A stretch of DNA of 64,000 nt from positions 28,815 to 92,814 of the forward strand of contig CAZJQT010000002.1 in NCBI GenBank assembly GCA_964548655.1, written 5' to 3'. Source of the DNA: CAZJQT01 sp964548655. Its GTDB lineage: Bacteria > Patescibacteriota > Saccharimonadia > Saccharimonadales > CAZJQT01. The translations under genes were made by a program, and so were the position numbers. Positions within the stretch are counted from its first letter, which is position 1. Each line of letters opens with the position of its first letter. Shown here piece after piece: positions 17,290 through 25,649 of this stretch. The notes beneath the pieces were generated by a model. That model saw only the letters and a program-made list of their open reading frames with translations, was not told the DNA's origin and ran no database searches.

Positions 17290-17404
17290 CTCTGCCGGCT
17301 TCTTGGCGCATTGCTACGTCAGCGGCCTCTGTTATTCGCTCACCGTACTGCAGAGTACGTTTCGCTCATTCCTCGTGGCTTCCTTGCACTGCATCCAAGT
17401 GCAA
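17290..17404 (+). other. Non-coding structured element E, behind the SpoU methyltransferase gene
   Basis: The gene-free stretch 17275-17424 holds a degenerate palindromic element. CGTACT-gcag-AGTACG (17344-17359) is flanked by two identical TTCGCTCA copies (17335-17342 and 17361-17368). Outside these, GGCTTCTTGGCGCATTGC and GGCTTCCTTGCACTGC are imperfect direct repeats. A perfect seven-pair hairpin (17384-17390 with 17398-17404, loop 7) closes it. The core resembles those of the elements at 31932, 39825, 43208 and 62385 when each is read in the direction of its upstream gene. Confidence 0.5.
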
Positions 17405-17412
17405 AAATGTGT

Positions 17413-17418
17413 TACAAT
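17413..17418 (+). promoter_or_regulatory. Extended -10 (TGT-TACAAT) of the leaderless CAP-domain gene
   Basis: TACAAT preceded by TGT. The seventh base after the box is the A of ATG 17425. Confidence 0.65.
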
Positions 17419-17424
17419 AAGCTT

Positions 17425-18375
17425 ATGCCAACAAAAGCCCACAGGCATACTGGGCGCATAAAACCAAAATCTATCCTCAAACACGAACATCGCCATTATT
17501 GGCCTTATATTCCGATGTTGGTGATGTTAGTGGTAGTTCTATTTTCCAGCTTTGCTCAGCCAATGATCAAGCGCCATGTTTTGGCCTATGCCACTAGCAT
17601 GAGTAGCGATGCTTTGCTGAGTGCTACTAACACCCAGCGTGATCAAAATGGTGTGGCCAGCCTAAATATAAACGGTGATCTGACGGCGGCGGCCCAGGCC
17701 AAAGCCAATGACATGGTAAAACGCAACTATTGGTCTCATAACACACCCGACGGCCAAGAACCCTGGGTTTTTATCCAAGCAACCGGCTATAAATACACTA
17801 AAGCTGGTGAAAACCTGGCCTACGGCTTTGATAATAGTAACGACGCCGTGACTGGCTGGATGAATAGCCCTTCGCACCGCGATAACTTGCTAGACAGCGC
17901 TTTTAGTGATGTTGGCTTTGGCTACGCCAATAGTGACAACTTCAATAGTAGCGGTCCAGAAACGGTGGTAGTGGCTATGTACGGCAAACCGCAAGTATTA
18001 GCAGCCACCCAAGCTGTTGCGCCAACACCAACCAAACCAGTTCAAGCTGCACCGACCCAGGCGCCAACCACCAAAACTGAAACACCAGCCGTTAAGCCAG
18101 TTAGTTCCGATCAACCCGTTAAGGAACCAGCTACTCAACAGATCGCCCGAGTTCAGAACCTATCCAGCGGACACGCGCCATGGACTGCCTTTGCTGCCAC
18201 CATGTTGAGCGGACTGGCCATTGGTGCTTTGCTCATTAAATATTCTGCCAGAATCAGGCATTTGATTCGGGATAGCGAAAAGTTTGTCTTACATCACCCA
18301 GCCTGGGATTCGTTGTTGGTTAGCTTGGTTTTGCTAGGCATATTCCTTAGCCAAACCACCGGTTTCATCCGCTAA
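17425..18375 (+). CDS. Membrane-anchored CAP (SCP/PR1, YkwD-like) domain protein
   Basis: 316 residues from ATG 17425. An in-frame ATG at 17311 exists, but the preceding codons run through the repeat element and the promoter, so it is rejected. One membrane segment near the start (about 28-47) is followed by a CAP domain (about 60-195) with NTQRDQNGVASL, YWSHNTPDGQEPW, AGENLAYG and WMNSPSHRDNLLDSAFSDVG; the His and Glu residues typical of CAP are present. A proline/threonine-rich linker (about 200-250) leads to two further hydrophobic segments near the C-terminus. Bacterial CAP proteins are secreted or surface-exposed; their activity is mostly undefined. Confidence 0.88.
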   Translation: MPTKAHRHTGRIKPKSILKHEHRHYWPYIPMLVMLVVVLFSSFAQPMIKRHVLAYATSMSSDALLSATNTQRDQNGVASLNINGDLTAAAQAKANDMVKRNYWSHNTPDGQEPWVFIQATGYKYTKAGENLAYGFDNSNDAVTGWMNSPSHRDNLLDSAFSDVGFGYANSDNFNSSGPETVVVAMYGKPQVLAATQAVAPTPTKPVQAAPTQAPTTKTETPAVKPVSSDQPVKEPATQQIARVQNLSSGHAPWTAFAATMLSGLAIGALLIKYSARIRHLIRDSEKFVLHHPAWDSLLVSLVLLGIFLSQTTGFIR

Positions 18376-18380
18376 GACTC

Positions 18381-21300
18381 TTATTGCAACTTGACGTGCT
18401 CTTTGCCAACAACAGTTATCAGTTCTTCCAAGCCTGGCTTGTGGTCAATCTTGTTAGGCAGTCGGATTATTTGTTTCTGTTGATCACCAATCACTAAAAC
18501 TACCTCTGTTTCACCGGGGTACTCGTCAATAGTGCGCTTCAAGGATTTAAGCTGATCCTCATCGTTGCTACTAACTAGTCTGACATAGATTCTCTGGTTT
18601 GCAGGCTCAACTTTTTCGGGAGTTTTGGTCGGCGCTTTTTTGGTTGATTTAATTTTTTTGGCATCGTCTAGATCGACGGCTTTAACATGGTCAACCAGAA
18701 CCTTGATCTCGTCGGTAGCATTGCCAGCCCGGTCTTTGGTATTGACCTTGCCCTTGGCTAGGATTATCCGGTCGCGTACTATCAAATCTTTTTGTTTGTC
18801 ATAGGCTTTGGGGAATAAAATTAGTTCAATTTCGCCAAATTGATCGCTAAGTTTAACAAAAGCCATTTTTTGACCATTTTTGGTGACTATTTCTCTAACA
18901 TCGGTAATGTTACCACCAACCGTAACCGTCTTGTTATCATCGGCTCTCTTTATAGTGTTGATTGGCGTAGTTTTCTGGGCCAAAAACTGTTGATATTCAT
19001 CGAGTGGGTGTTGACTGAGATAAACACCTAGTAGTTCACGTTCCCAAAGCAACTGTTCGGCTTGAGCAACTGGTACGACATCCCTATTAAGGGCAAGCGT
19101 AGCTTTGACCTGAGCAGCCTCAAGCTGGTCGCCAAACAGATCGGTTTGACCGCTAGCGGCATCTTTTTGGAGTTTAGTCGCGTAGGCGCTCAAAACATCC
19201 AGATTGGCAAGCAACATACCACGTTCTCCGAAACTATCGAAAGCCCCAGCTTTGATAAGACTTTCGAGCGACTTTTTATTTACCGTACGAACATTAACGC
19301 TACCAAAGAAGGTTTCGAGACTATCGAAACTGCCAACTTCCTCGCGAACACGTATGATTTCCTCGGCCGCGTTAGCACCAACGTTTTTGATGGCATGCAA
19401 GCCAAAGCGGATTTGCTGTTTGCCTGGTACGACCGCAAATTCCAAAAACGATTCATTAATATCGGGGGGCAGAACTTCAATACCATAGTTCTTACACTCG
19501 TTAATTTCTATGGCCAATCTATCAATATTGTCATAATCACTGGTCATCAATGCGGCCATGAAAGCTGCCGGATAGTGAGCCTTGAGGTAGGCCGTCCAAT
19601 AGGCAATCAAGGCATAGCAAGCCGCGTGGGCTTTAGGGAAAGCATATGAAGCAAAGGCTTCCAACTGCTTCCAGAAGCGTTCCATGTCACCACGGTCCGC
19701 GCCGACAGTTTTGATAGCGCCTTCAATGAATTCGTTGCGGTATTTAGCCAGAACCTCGGGTATTTTCTTACCAATGCCCTTGCGCAAGCTGTCGGCCTGA
19801 CCACCGGTGAAGCCGCACATCTCCTTACTGATCTGCATGACCTGCTCCTGGTAAACAATCACACCGTAGGTGTTAGCTAAGGCCGGTTCCATGGCTGGGT
19901 GAGTATAGCTAATGGCCTTTTCGCCGTGTTTACGGGCTATAAAGTCTTCAATCCATTGCATTGGACCCGGTCGGTACAAAGCATTCATGGCTATCAAGTC
20001 CTCAAATTTAGTGGGTTTTAATTGCTTGAGATAGCGTTTCATACCGGCTGATTCAAACTGGAAAACGCCGGTTGTACCGCCATCTTGAAACAGCTTAAAG
20101 GTAGTTTCATCGTCTAAGGGAATGTCGTCAACCTTTAGACTTTTGTCGTAAACTTTTTTGACTATCCTTAGAGCGTTCTTGATGATAGTCAAATTAGACA
20201 AACCCAAAAAGTCCATTTTAAGCAAGCCGAGCTCTTCAATTGGCCCCATCGAATATTGGGTAGCAACCACGCCCTTTTGAGCCATTTCCAAGGGGACAAA
20301 CTTAACTATATCGTCCGGTGCAATTACCACCCCCGCCGCATGGACGCCATGGCTACGAATTGTGCCCTCCAATCGCATAGCCTGGTCCAACACGGTCTTG
20401 GCAGTTTCATTTGATTCATATTCAGCTTTTAGAGCCTGGTCATCTACCAGTGACTTCTTGAGAGGAATGTGGCGTCCTTGTACCGGTTGTGGGATCATCT
20501 TGGCCAAGCGATCGGCTTCAGCGTAGGGCACTTGCAGCACACGCGCCACATCGCGGACGGCGTTGCGAGCAAACATGCGGCCAAAAGTAACAATATTGGC
20601 TACCCTGTCGGCGCCATATTTATTCACGCAGTAGTTAATAACTTCTTCGCGACGCGTATCTTGGATGTCAATATCAATATCTGGCATCGAGATACGGTCG
20701 GGATTGAGGAAGCGCTCAAACAAGAGATCGTATTTGAGTGGATCAAGTTCAGTTATGTTAAGAGCATAGGAAATAATCGAACCGGCAGCCGAACCCCTGC
20801 CAGGACCAAAGACTATGCCTTTTTGCTTGCCCCAGTTCACAAAATCTTGAATGATCAAAAAATAGCCATTGAAACTCATTTGATCGATAACGCCTAACTC
20901 ATAAGCCGCCCGTTCGACCACTTCGGCTGGCAATTTTTGTTTGGCGGCCTCTTGGCTCAAGTCAGCAGTTTTACTGCGAGCGACGTTACCGTAGCGCCAA
21001 GCCAGACCTTGGTAGACTAGGTCATGCAAATGGCTACGCTCAGTTTTGCCTTTGGGCACGGTGAACTGAGGGATCAAAATATTGCCAAGGTCAATTTCAA
21101 GGTTGCAACGCTCGGCGACAGTCCGTGTATTGGTGATCAATTCCGGATGTTCAACACCCCAGCGGCTGATGACTTCGTTGGCTGGAGTAACATGCAAAGG
21201 GAAATCCTTGAGTGACATGCGTTTGTCATCACTCAGATATGAGCCGGTGCCAACGCATAATAAAATCTCGTGAGCTTCTTGATCCTCGTGCCGCAAATAA

Positions 21301-21962
21301 TGAGCATCACAAGTCACGACAGCTGGTATCTTTAGTTCTTTGGCCAGCTCCAGAACCTGATTGTTGACTTGCTCTTGCTCGGCGTTGTGCATTGGATTCT
21401 TGGGGTGGCCATGGTCTTGTACCTCCAAATAGTAACGATCACCAAAAACACTCTTGTACCATTTGGCTATTTCTTGGGCTTGTTTGTATTGGTTTTGCTT
21501 GAGAGCATCACCAATTTCACCACCCATACAGCCACTTAGAATAATCAGGCCTTCGTTATATTTTTCTAACAATTCGTGATCGATCCGGGGGTAGTAATAA
21601 AAGCCATCAAGATTGGCTATGGTACTGAGTCGCATCAGGTTTTGATAGCCGATTTTGTTGGTGGCCAAAATTATCAGATGATAACGGTTTTTGTCTTTGG
21701 TTGGGTCTTTATCGGTGTGATTGCGAGCCGCAACGTAAGCTTCCATGCCTATAATCGGCTGGATTTCGTGGTTAATGGCTTCTTTGTAAAATTCAATGGC
21801 ACCAGACAAGGTACCGTGGTCAGTCATAGCCACGGCTGGCATACCTTGCTCGGTGACATAGTCCATTAACTGGTCAACTCGAGTTAAACCATCCAGCAAG
21901 CTGTACTGGGTGTGATTATGCAAATGGACATAGTCCTTGGCCGTCAGTTGAGTACTTTTCAT
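18381..21962 (-). CDS. dnaE: DNA polymerase III subunit alpha
   Basis: 1193 residues, normal for DnaE1. It is the replicative polymerase. The PHP domain opens the protein (HLHNHTQYSLLDG). The polymerase aspartates lie in PDIDIDIQDTRREEVI, and GPGRGSAAGSI marks the palm region. The helix-hairpin-helix and beta-clamp region follow, and an OB-fold (VTVGGNITDVREIVTKNGQK) sits near residue 990. The last 130 residues carry a lysine-rich linker and a terminal domain. GGGAAG lies before the ATG and TAGAAT further upstream predicts a leader of about 12 bases. Confidence 0.97.
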   Translation of the reverse strand: MKSTQLTAKDYVHLHNHTQYSLLDGLTRVDQLMDYVTEQGMPAVAMTDHGTLSGAIEFYKEAINHEIQPIIGMEAYVAARNHTDKDPTKDKNRYHLIILATNKIGYQNLMRLSTIANLDGFYYYPRIDHELLEKYNEGLIILSGCMGGEIGDALKQNQYKQAQEIAKWYKSVFGDRYYLEVQDHGHPKNPMHNAEQEQVNNQVLELAKELKIPAVVTCDAHYLRHEDQEAHEILLCVGTGSYLSDDKRMSLKDFPLHVTPANEVISRWGVEHPELITNTRTVAERCNLEIDLGNILIPQFTVPKGKTERSHLHDLVYQGLAWRYGNVARSKTADLSQEAAKQKLPAEVVERAAYELGVIDQMSFNGYFLIIQDFVNWGKQKGIVFGPGRGSAAGSIISYALNITELDPLKYDLLFERFLNPDRISMPDIDIDIQDTRREEVINYCVNKYGADRVANIVTFGRMFARNAVRDVARVLQVPYAEADRLAKMIPQPVQGRHIPLKKSLVDDQALKAEYESNETAKTVLDQAMRLEGTIRSHGVHAAGVVIAPDDIVKFVPLEMAQKGVVATQYSMGPIEELGLLKMDFLGLSNLTIIKNALRIVKKVYDKSLKVDDIPLDDETTFKLFQDGGTTGVFQFESAGMKRYLKQLKPTKFEDLIAMNALYRPGPMQWIEDFIARKHGEKAISYTHPAMEPALANTYGVIVYQEQVMQISKEMCGFTGGQADSLRKGIGKKIPEVLAKYRNEFIEGAIKTVGADRGDMERFWKQLEAFASYAFPKAHAACYALIAYWTAYLKAHYPAAFMAALMTSDYDNIDRLAIEINECKNYGIEVLPPDINESFLEFAVVPGKQQIRFGLHAIKNVGANAAEEIIRVREEVGSFDSLETFFGSVNVRTVNKKSLESLIKAGAFDSFGERGMLLANLDVLSAYATKLQKDAASGQTDLFGDQLEAAQVKATLALNRDVVPVAQAEQLLWERELLGVYLSQHPLDEYQQFLAQKTTPINTIKRADDNKTVTVGGNITDVREIVTKNGQKMAFVKLSDQFGEIELILFPKAYDKQKDLIVRDRIILAKGKVNTKDRAGNATDEIKVLVDHVKAVDLDDAKKIKSTKKAPTKTPEKVEPANQRIYVRLVSSNDEDQLKSLKRTIDEYPGETEVVLVIGDQQKQIIRLPNKIDHKPGLEELITVVGKEHVKLQ

Positions 21963-22032
21963 CTTCCCTTTTGTCTCTTTATTCTAAAGCAAAACCACAT
22001 TTCTGAGGAGACGTACAGGTTATATTACAACG

Positions 22033-22302
22033 CTAGTTGGTGTTTTGCTGGATTGAATGGCGAACATTATTAACCACTCTGTTTATCAGTGGTACATGCT
22101 GAAAGAAGGACAATAGCCAGAGCATCAAGGCTACTACTATGGTGGCACCGATCACACCTCCCAGACCACCCAAGACACCTTTGATAAAACTCATCTTATA
22201 GGCCTGATTTCTATCTATATAGCCCGACTCGTAGATATTAAGCAGCATCTGCCCCAGCTGCTCGTGCGACTTAGAGTGGTTATTCTTAGGCTGTTTTGCC
22301 AA
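22033..22302 (-). CDS. Small membrane protein, DUF5665-like
   Basis: 89 residues from a TTG start that overlaps the upstream YtxH-like gene by 17 bases; the first internal ATG (residue 19) is an alternative start. The middle part YESGYIDRNQAYKMSFIKG followed by a glycine-rich hydrophobic segment (GVLGGLGGVIGATIVVALML) resembles DUF5665 proteins (family recalled from memory). One or two membrane segments are likely. Function unknown. It is the third gene of a three-gene envelope-type operon. Confidence 0.65.
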   Translation of the reverse strand: MAKQPKNNHSKSHEQLGQMLLNIYESGYIDRNQAYKMSFIKGVLGGLGGVIGATIVVALMLWLLSFFQHVPLINRVVNNVRHSIQQNTN

Positions 22303-22690
22303 TGTAGTTCTTTAGATGCGCGACGGCTTTTTTGACGTCATCAACGGCTTTTTGCAGGTCTTTGTCATCGGCTTCGCCCTCATGAATAGCTGATAATATC
22401 TCACGAGTTTTTTGGCGGATTTTCTCGGCTTGATCAACTGCTGACTTGAACTCGCCCGAAACTTTATCCTTAGACCGACCAATTTGTTGATTGGCTTTTT
22501 CAAGCAGATCGGACAAATCACTATGAGCACTCTTAAGCTTGCGTTCGGCTTCAGTTTTAGCCTTGAGGGCTGCCCGGCGGAGGTCCTTGCGAGTCTCGCG
22601 TCCGCTTTTGGGTGCTGTTAATATGCCAGCCGCATAACTAATGCCAGCCAGAATTACCCCACCAATTGCTAGGTTACGCTTCTTAACCAT
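22286..22690 (-). CDS. YtxH-like small envelope protein
   Basis: 134 residues from ATG 22690; a longer frame to 22735 is rejected because GAGGAG precedes the inner ATG and the extension would overlap the upstream gene more deeply. After VKKRN comes one glycine/alanine-rich membrane segment (LAIGGVILAGISYAAGILTA) ending in PKSGRETRKDL, the hallmark of YtxH. The remainder is a long charged amphipathic helix. YtxH proteins are membrane-tethered and linked to general stress in Bacillus. It overlaps the preceding gene by eight bases. Confidence 0.75.
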   Translation of the reverse strand: MVKKRNLAIGGVILAGISYAAGILTAPKSGRETRKDLRRAALKAKTEAERKLKSAHSDLSDLLEKANQQIGRSKDKVSGEFKSAVDQAEKIRQKTREILSAIHEGEADDKDLQKAVDDVKKAVAHLKNYIGKTA

Positions 22691-22961
22691 CGTGCTCCTC
22701 CGATTTACTTGATTTCTTATGCTTGAAGACAACATCTGAAATATTTGAAAACAGTTTTACGATAGCAGCTGGTCCGGCGGTATAGCGAAAGAACTCGCCG
22801 ACGTTCTCGGCGGTATTTATTAACTTTTCAGCTTTTTCTGAAATAACTTTCAGATGATTGAGAATCTGAATTAATTTTACTAGAGCCACTATGCCTAAAA
22901 TCAGAAAGATAGCCAAAGTTGCCGACAATATAATTACCAGAATCTGTTCGCTGTTACCCAT
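22683..22961 (-). CDS. Small single-pass membrane protein
   Basis: 92 residues from ATG 22961. The frame stays open to 23051, but an extended -10 (TGG-TACAAT, 22972-22977) lies just before 22961, so the shorter start is chosen; it leaves a four-base leader. Residues about 8-30 are strongly hydrophobic, followed by a charged helix (LNHLKVISEKAEKLINTAENVGEFF). The context with YtxH and DUF5665-like genes suggests an envelope role. The family resembles DUF948-type small proteins only loosely, and I do not name it. Confidence 0.6.
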   Translation of the reverse strand: MGNSEQILVIILSATLAIFLILGIVALVKLIQILNHLKVISEKAEKLINTAENVGEFFRYTAGPAAIVKLFSNISDVVFKHKKSSKSEEHDG

Positions 22962-22971
22962 TTGTACATCT

Positions 22972-22977
22972 ATTGTA
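22972..22977 (-). promoter_or_regulatory. Extended -10 (TGG-TACAAT) of the three-gene envelope operon
   Basis: Minus strand TACAAT preceded by TGG, with TTGTTT 18 bases further upstream. Predicted start 22965; ATG 22961. Confidence 0.55.
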
Positions 22978-23020
22978 CCATTGTCTAAAAAAGCAAAACA
23001 ATGATCACAGAAAACTTTAC

Positions 23021-23048
23021 TTGCTATGCCACATAAACGGAGTATAAT
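23021..23048 (+). promoter_or_regulatory. Promoter of the HD-domain gene
   Basis: TTGCTA (23021-23026), 16 bases, TATAAT (23043-23048). Predicted start about 23055, three bases before ATG 23058. Confidence 0.65.
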
Positions 23049-23057
23049 CAAGTTTCT

Positions 23058-23783
23058 ATGGAATCTTCACTCAACAGCCCGAATTTTTCCAACTACCGCC
23101 CTGAGCTAATTGATAATGTCAGCTTCGTTGCCAACCGTTTGTATAACAATGATTACGAATACCATAATTGGCAACACATCGAAAACACCTTGACCGAAGC
23201 TAGACGATTAGTAACGTTCTGCGGTGAGAATGGCTTAGTTGTAGATCAAGAAGTGGTGGAGCTGGCTGTACTATTGCACGACGCTCTGTTTGACGTGCCT
23301 GAAGACATACACCCCCACCAAAGTAAAGAGGAATTTTCAGCCGCTGTGACAGCAGATGTGTTACAGGGTTTCCCAGTTTCAGCAGACAAAACTAGCCACG
23401 TTCAAGCCTGCATATTAAGCACTCAGAGGGGCGTACAATGCACTAGTCCAGAAGCTATAGTTGTCCGTCGAGCTGATTTAGCGAACGTAGCTGATAATTT
23501 TGATGTCTTCATGGAAAACGCCGGTAAACTTCTGAAGGAATTCCGGCGTATCAATGGCAAGGATATGCCTATCGAACAATGGGTCAACGGCATAAAACAA
23601 AACCTGGACGATTACTTCTCTGAAAATTTGAGCCTGGGAGATTTCGACCGCGATCGCGCTGGCTTTAACCCTTTCGTACGCGGCTATAAGCGAAACATTG
23701 CTCGGCTAAACAGAGAAATTGCCGATGCTGCACGGCAAAACTATGACAAAATTCGTAGCAAGCTGTTCCCGCAAGCCGCTTAA
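23058..23783 (+). CDS. HD-domain metal-dependent phosphohydrolase
   Basis: 241 residues. Metal ligands typical of HD proteins are visible: H36 and H40 in YHNWQH, the H74-D75 pair in VLLHD, and a later aspartate in RRADLANV (about 142). The first half is therefore an HD hydrolase domain; the second half is helical and charged. Members of this group act on nucleotides or other phosphate esters; the substrate is unknown. The near-leaderless promoter supports the start. The stop overlaps the gatB stop tail to tail. Confidence 0.8.
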   Translation: MESSLNSPNFSNYRPELIDNVSFVANRLYNNDYEYHNWQHIENTLTEARRLVTFCGENGLVVDQEVVELAVLLHDALFDVPEDIHPHQSKEEFSAAVTADVLQGFPVSADKTSHVQACILSTQRGVQCTSPEAIVVRRADLANVADNFDVFMENAGKLLKEFRRINGKDMPIEQWVNGIKQNLDDYFSENLSLGDFDRDRAGFNPFVRGYKRNIARLNREIADAARQNYDKIRSKLFPQAA

Positions 23784-25234
23784 ATTCCAAGTTGCTTCTT
23801 GATCAACTTTTGGGCTAGGCCGGGGTTGGCTTGGCCTCTTGACTGCTTCATAACTTGGCCGACTAAAAAGCCGATAGCCTTCATTTCGCCCTTCTTAACA
23901 TCTTCGGCTGGTTTAGGATTGTCTTTAATCACTTGAGCGACAATTTTAGTAAGCTCGCTTTCATCCGAAAGCTGCAGGACTGATTTAGCTTTGGCTATCT
24001 CTGCTGGCTTACCACCTGAACCGAGCATTTCTAGCAAAACTACCTTGGCCCCAGACGAGCTGACTTTGCCAGCACTCACTAGTTCTGCTAGTTCAATTAG
24101 ATGTGCGGGCTCTAGTTTTAGACTTTCCCAGCTTAGTTTGTCGTTAGAGACTAACGCTTGAACGTCGCCCACCAGCCAATTAGCTATTTTCCTGACTAGC
24201 TCTGGCTTAACTTTTTGGTCTATCAGTTTAATTATCACTTTTCCGGCCGGGATCTCATCTAGCAAAGTTTCGATTGAGGCCGGGTCAAGCTCAAGCGCTT
24301 GCAGGCGACCGCGGATAGTACCAGGCAAAGCTGGCATATTCTTTTGGACTTCATCAACTTGTTGACCACTCAAAACAACCGGGGGCAAATCAGGTTCAGG
24401 GAAATAGCGATAATCATGGGCTTCTTCTTTGCCGCGTTGCGAAAAAGTCTTTTGCTTGGCATCATCCCAACCACGTGTTTCCTGGACAATCAACTGACCC
24501 TTTTCTAAAAGTTCAATTTGGCGTTCTACCTCATACTCGACGGCTTTTTCAACACTTCGGAAAGAGTTCAAGTTCTTGGTTTCAGTCCGAGTACCAAGCT
24601 GTTCATCCTTGTTAACTGATACATTGACATCAAAGCGCATATTGCCGTGATAGAGGTCGGCATCCGAAACATCGGCGTAGCGCATTAATAGCCATAACTC
24701 ACGGACATAGGCTTTGGCTTCGACTGAGGAATGCATGTCCGGTTCAGAGACAATCTCCAAGAGCGGTGTGCCTGCCCGGTTCAGATCGACGAGGCTATAG
24801 TCAGCCCCGGTCGGGTGAGTGGTCTTGCCAGCATCTTCTTCCAGATGGGCCCGGGTAATATTGACCCGTTTAGGTTGGCCGTTGACATTAATATCAACCA
24901 AGCCACCGACAACGATTGGCTGATCGAATTGTGTAATCTGGTAGCCCTTAGGCAAGTCTGGATAAAAATAATGTTTACGATCAAACTTACTAAAGTGCTG
25001 TGGCTTAGTATTGAGGGCAAAAGCGGCCTTGATAGCTAGGTTAATAGCTGCTTCATTCAAAACCGGCAAAGCGCCAGGCATACCCAAGTCAATGTGACTT
25101 ATTAGAGTGTTAGGCGCAGCCTCGCGAGCATCATTATTAACAGCCGAGAACAACTTGGTCTTTGTCTTGAGCTGGACATGGCACTCAATGCCAATCGTCA
25201 CTTTGTATTTAGAGCGGGCTTCTTTACTTATCAT
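23780..25234 (-). CDS. gatB: Aspartyl/glutamyl-tRNA amidotransferase subunit B
   Basis: 484 residues. GatB activates Glu-tRNA(Gln) or Asp-tRNA(Asn) by phosphorylation and binds the tRNA. The signature GIECHVQLKTKTKLF is at residues about 15-29, the catalytic cradle continues to about 290, and the helical and YqeY-like tail domains fill the C-terminus (IGFLVGQVMKQSRGQANP at the end). Family length is normal. It is the fourth gene of gatC-gatA-orfX-gatB; its ATG lies inside the end of the preceding membrane gene (11-base overlap). Confidence 0.97.
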   Translation of the reverse strand: MISKEARSKYKVTIGIECHVQLKTKTKLFSAVNNDAREAAPNTLISHIDLGMPGALPVLNEAAINLAIKAAFALNTKPQHFSKFDRKHYFYPDLPKGYQITQFDQPIVVGGLVDINVNGQPKRVNITRAHLEEDAGKTTHPTGADYSLVDLNRAGTPLLEIVSEPDMHSSVEAKAYVRELWLLMRYADVSDADLYHGNMRFDVNVSVNKDEQLGTRTETKNLNSFRSVEKAVEYEVERQIELLEKGQLIVQETRGWDDAKQKTFSQRGKEEAHDYRYFPEPDLPPVVLSGQQVDEVQKNMPALPGTIRGRLQALELDPASIETLLDEIPAGKVIIKLIDQKVKPELVRKIANWLVGDVQALVSNDKLSWESLKLEPAHLIELAELVSAGKVSSSGAKVVLLEMLGSGGKPAEIAKAKSVLQLSDESELTKIVAQVIKDNPKPAEDVKKGEMKAIGFLVGQVMKQSRGQANPGLAQKLIKKQLGI

Positions 25235-25649
25235 TCGGCAAGGCTCCTAGATCCTTCAGAGCTTCACGGTAACTAATCAGCGCTTCTTTGACTACTGATT
25301 CGTTGAGCTTGACTTTATCTGGCCGCTCATTGAGTTGTTTGACAAGGTTGTGAGCTTGCCAGACATCATCATTGTCTTTAAATAATCGTTGCGCCGATAC
25401 CAGACGCGCGCCCATGGATTTGCCCTTGATGCGCTTTTTCCGAAGGGCTTTGTCTAACAATTTATCAGCCGCCCTTAGTGCTTGTGGCCAAGTTGTCTTA
25501 TCACGGCAATACAATTGAAGTTCCCGCCACCGGAGGACGAATTTTGGTTTTTTGAGCCGTTTTGACAATAATCGGTAAACAAATAAGACGATAGCTATCA
25601 AAACAAGCGCTGACGCTGCGCCTAGTTCAGCCAAAATAAGTTTGCTCAT
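25224..25649 (-). CDS. Small membrane protein inserted between gatA and gatB
   Basis: 141 residues, no family recognised. One N-terminal membrane segment (about 8-26) is followed by a basic, helical cytoplasmic part (RLKKPKFVLRW, KRIKGKSMGARLVSAQRLF). Its ATG overlaps the gatA stop (ATGA) and its end overlaps gatB, so it is translated within the amidotransferase operon. The tight coupling suggests conserved co-expression, but no link to tRNA amidation can be shown from sequence. Confidence 0.75.
   Translation of the reverse strand: MSKLILAELGAASALVLIAIVLFVYRLLSKRLKKPKFVLRWRELQLYCRDKTTWPQALRAADKLLDKALRKKRIKGKSMGARLVSAQRLFKDNDDVWQAHNLVKQLNERPDKVKLNESVVKEALISYREALKDLGALPNDK

Noticed and set aside
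17290..17404. CRISPR-like repeats
   Set aside because: Only two short TTCGCTCA copies around a palindrome, with no regular spacer array and no cas genes.
17311..17424. N-terminal extension of the CAP-domain protein
   Set aside because: It runs through element E and the promoter; the exact leaderless spacing at 17425 and the membrane segment just after it favour the shorter start.
19062..19649. 195-codon frame antisense to dnaE
   Set aside because: dnaE is continuous and conserved here; the antisense frame shows no protein-like pattern.
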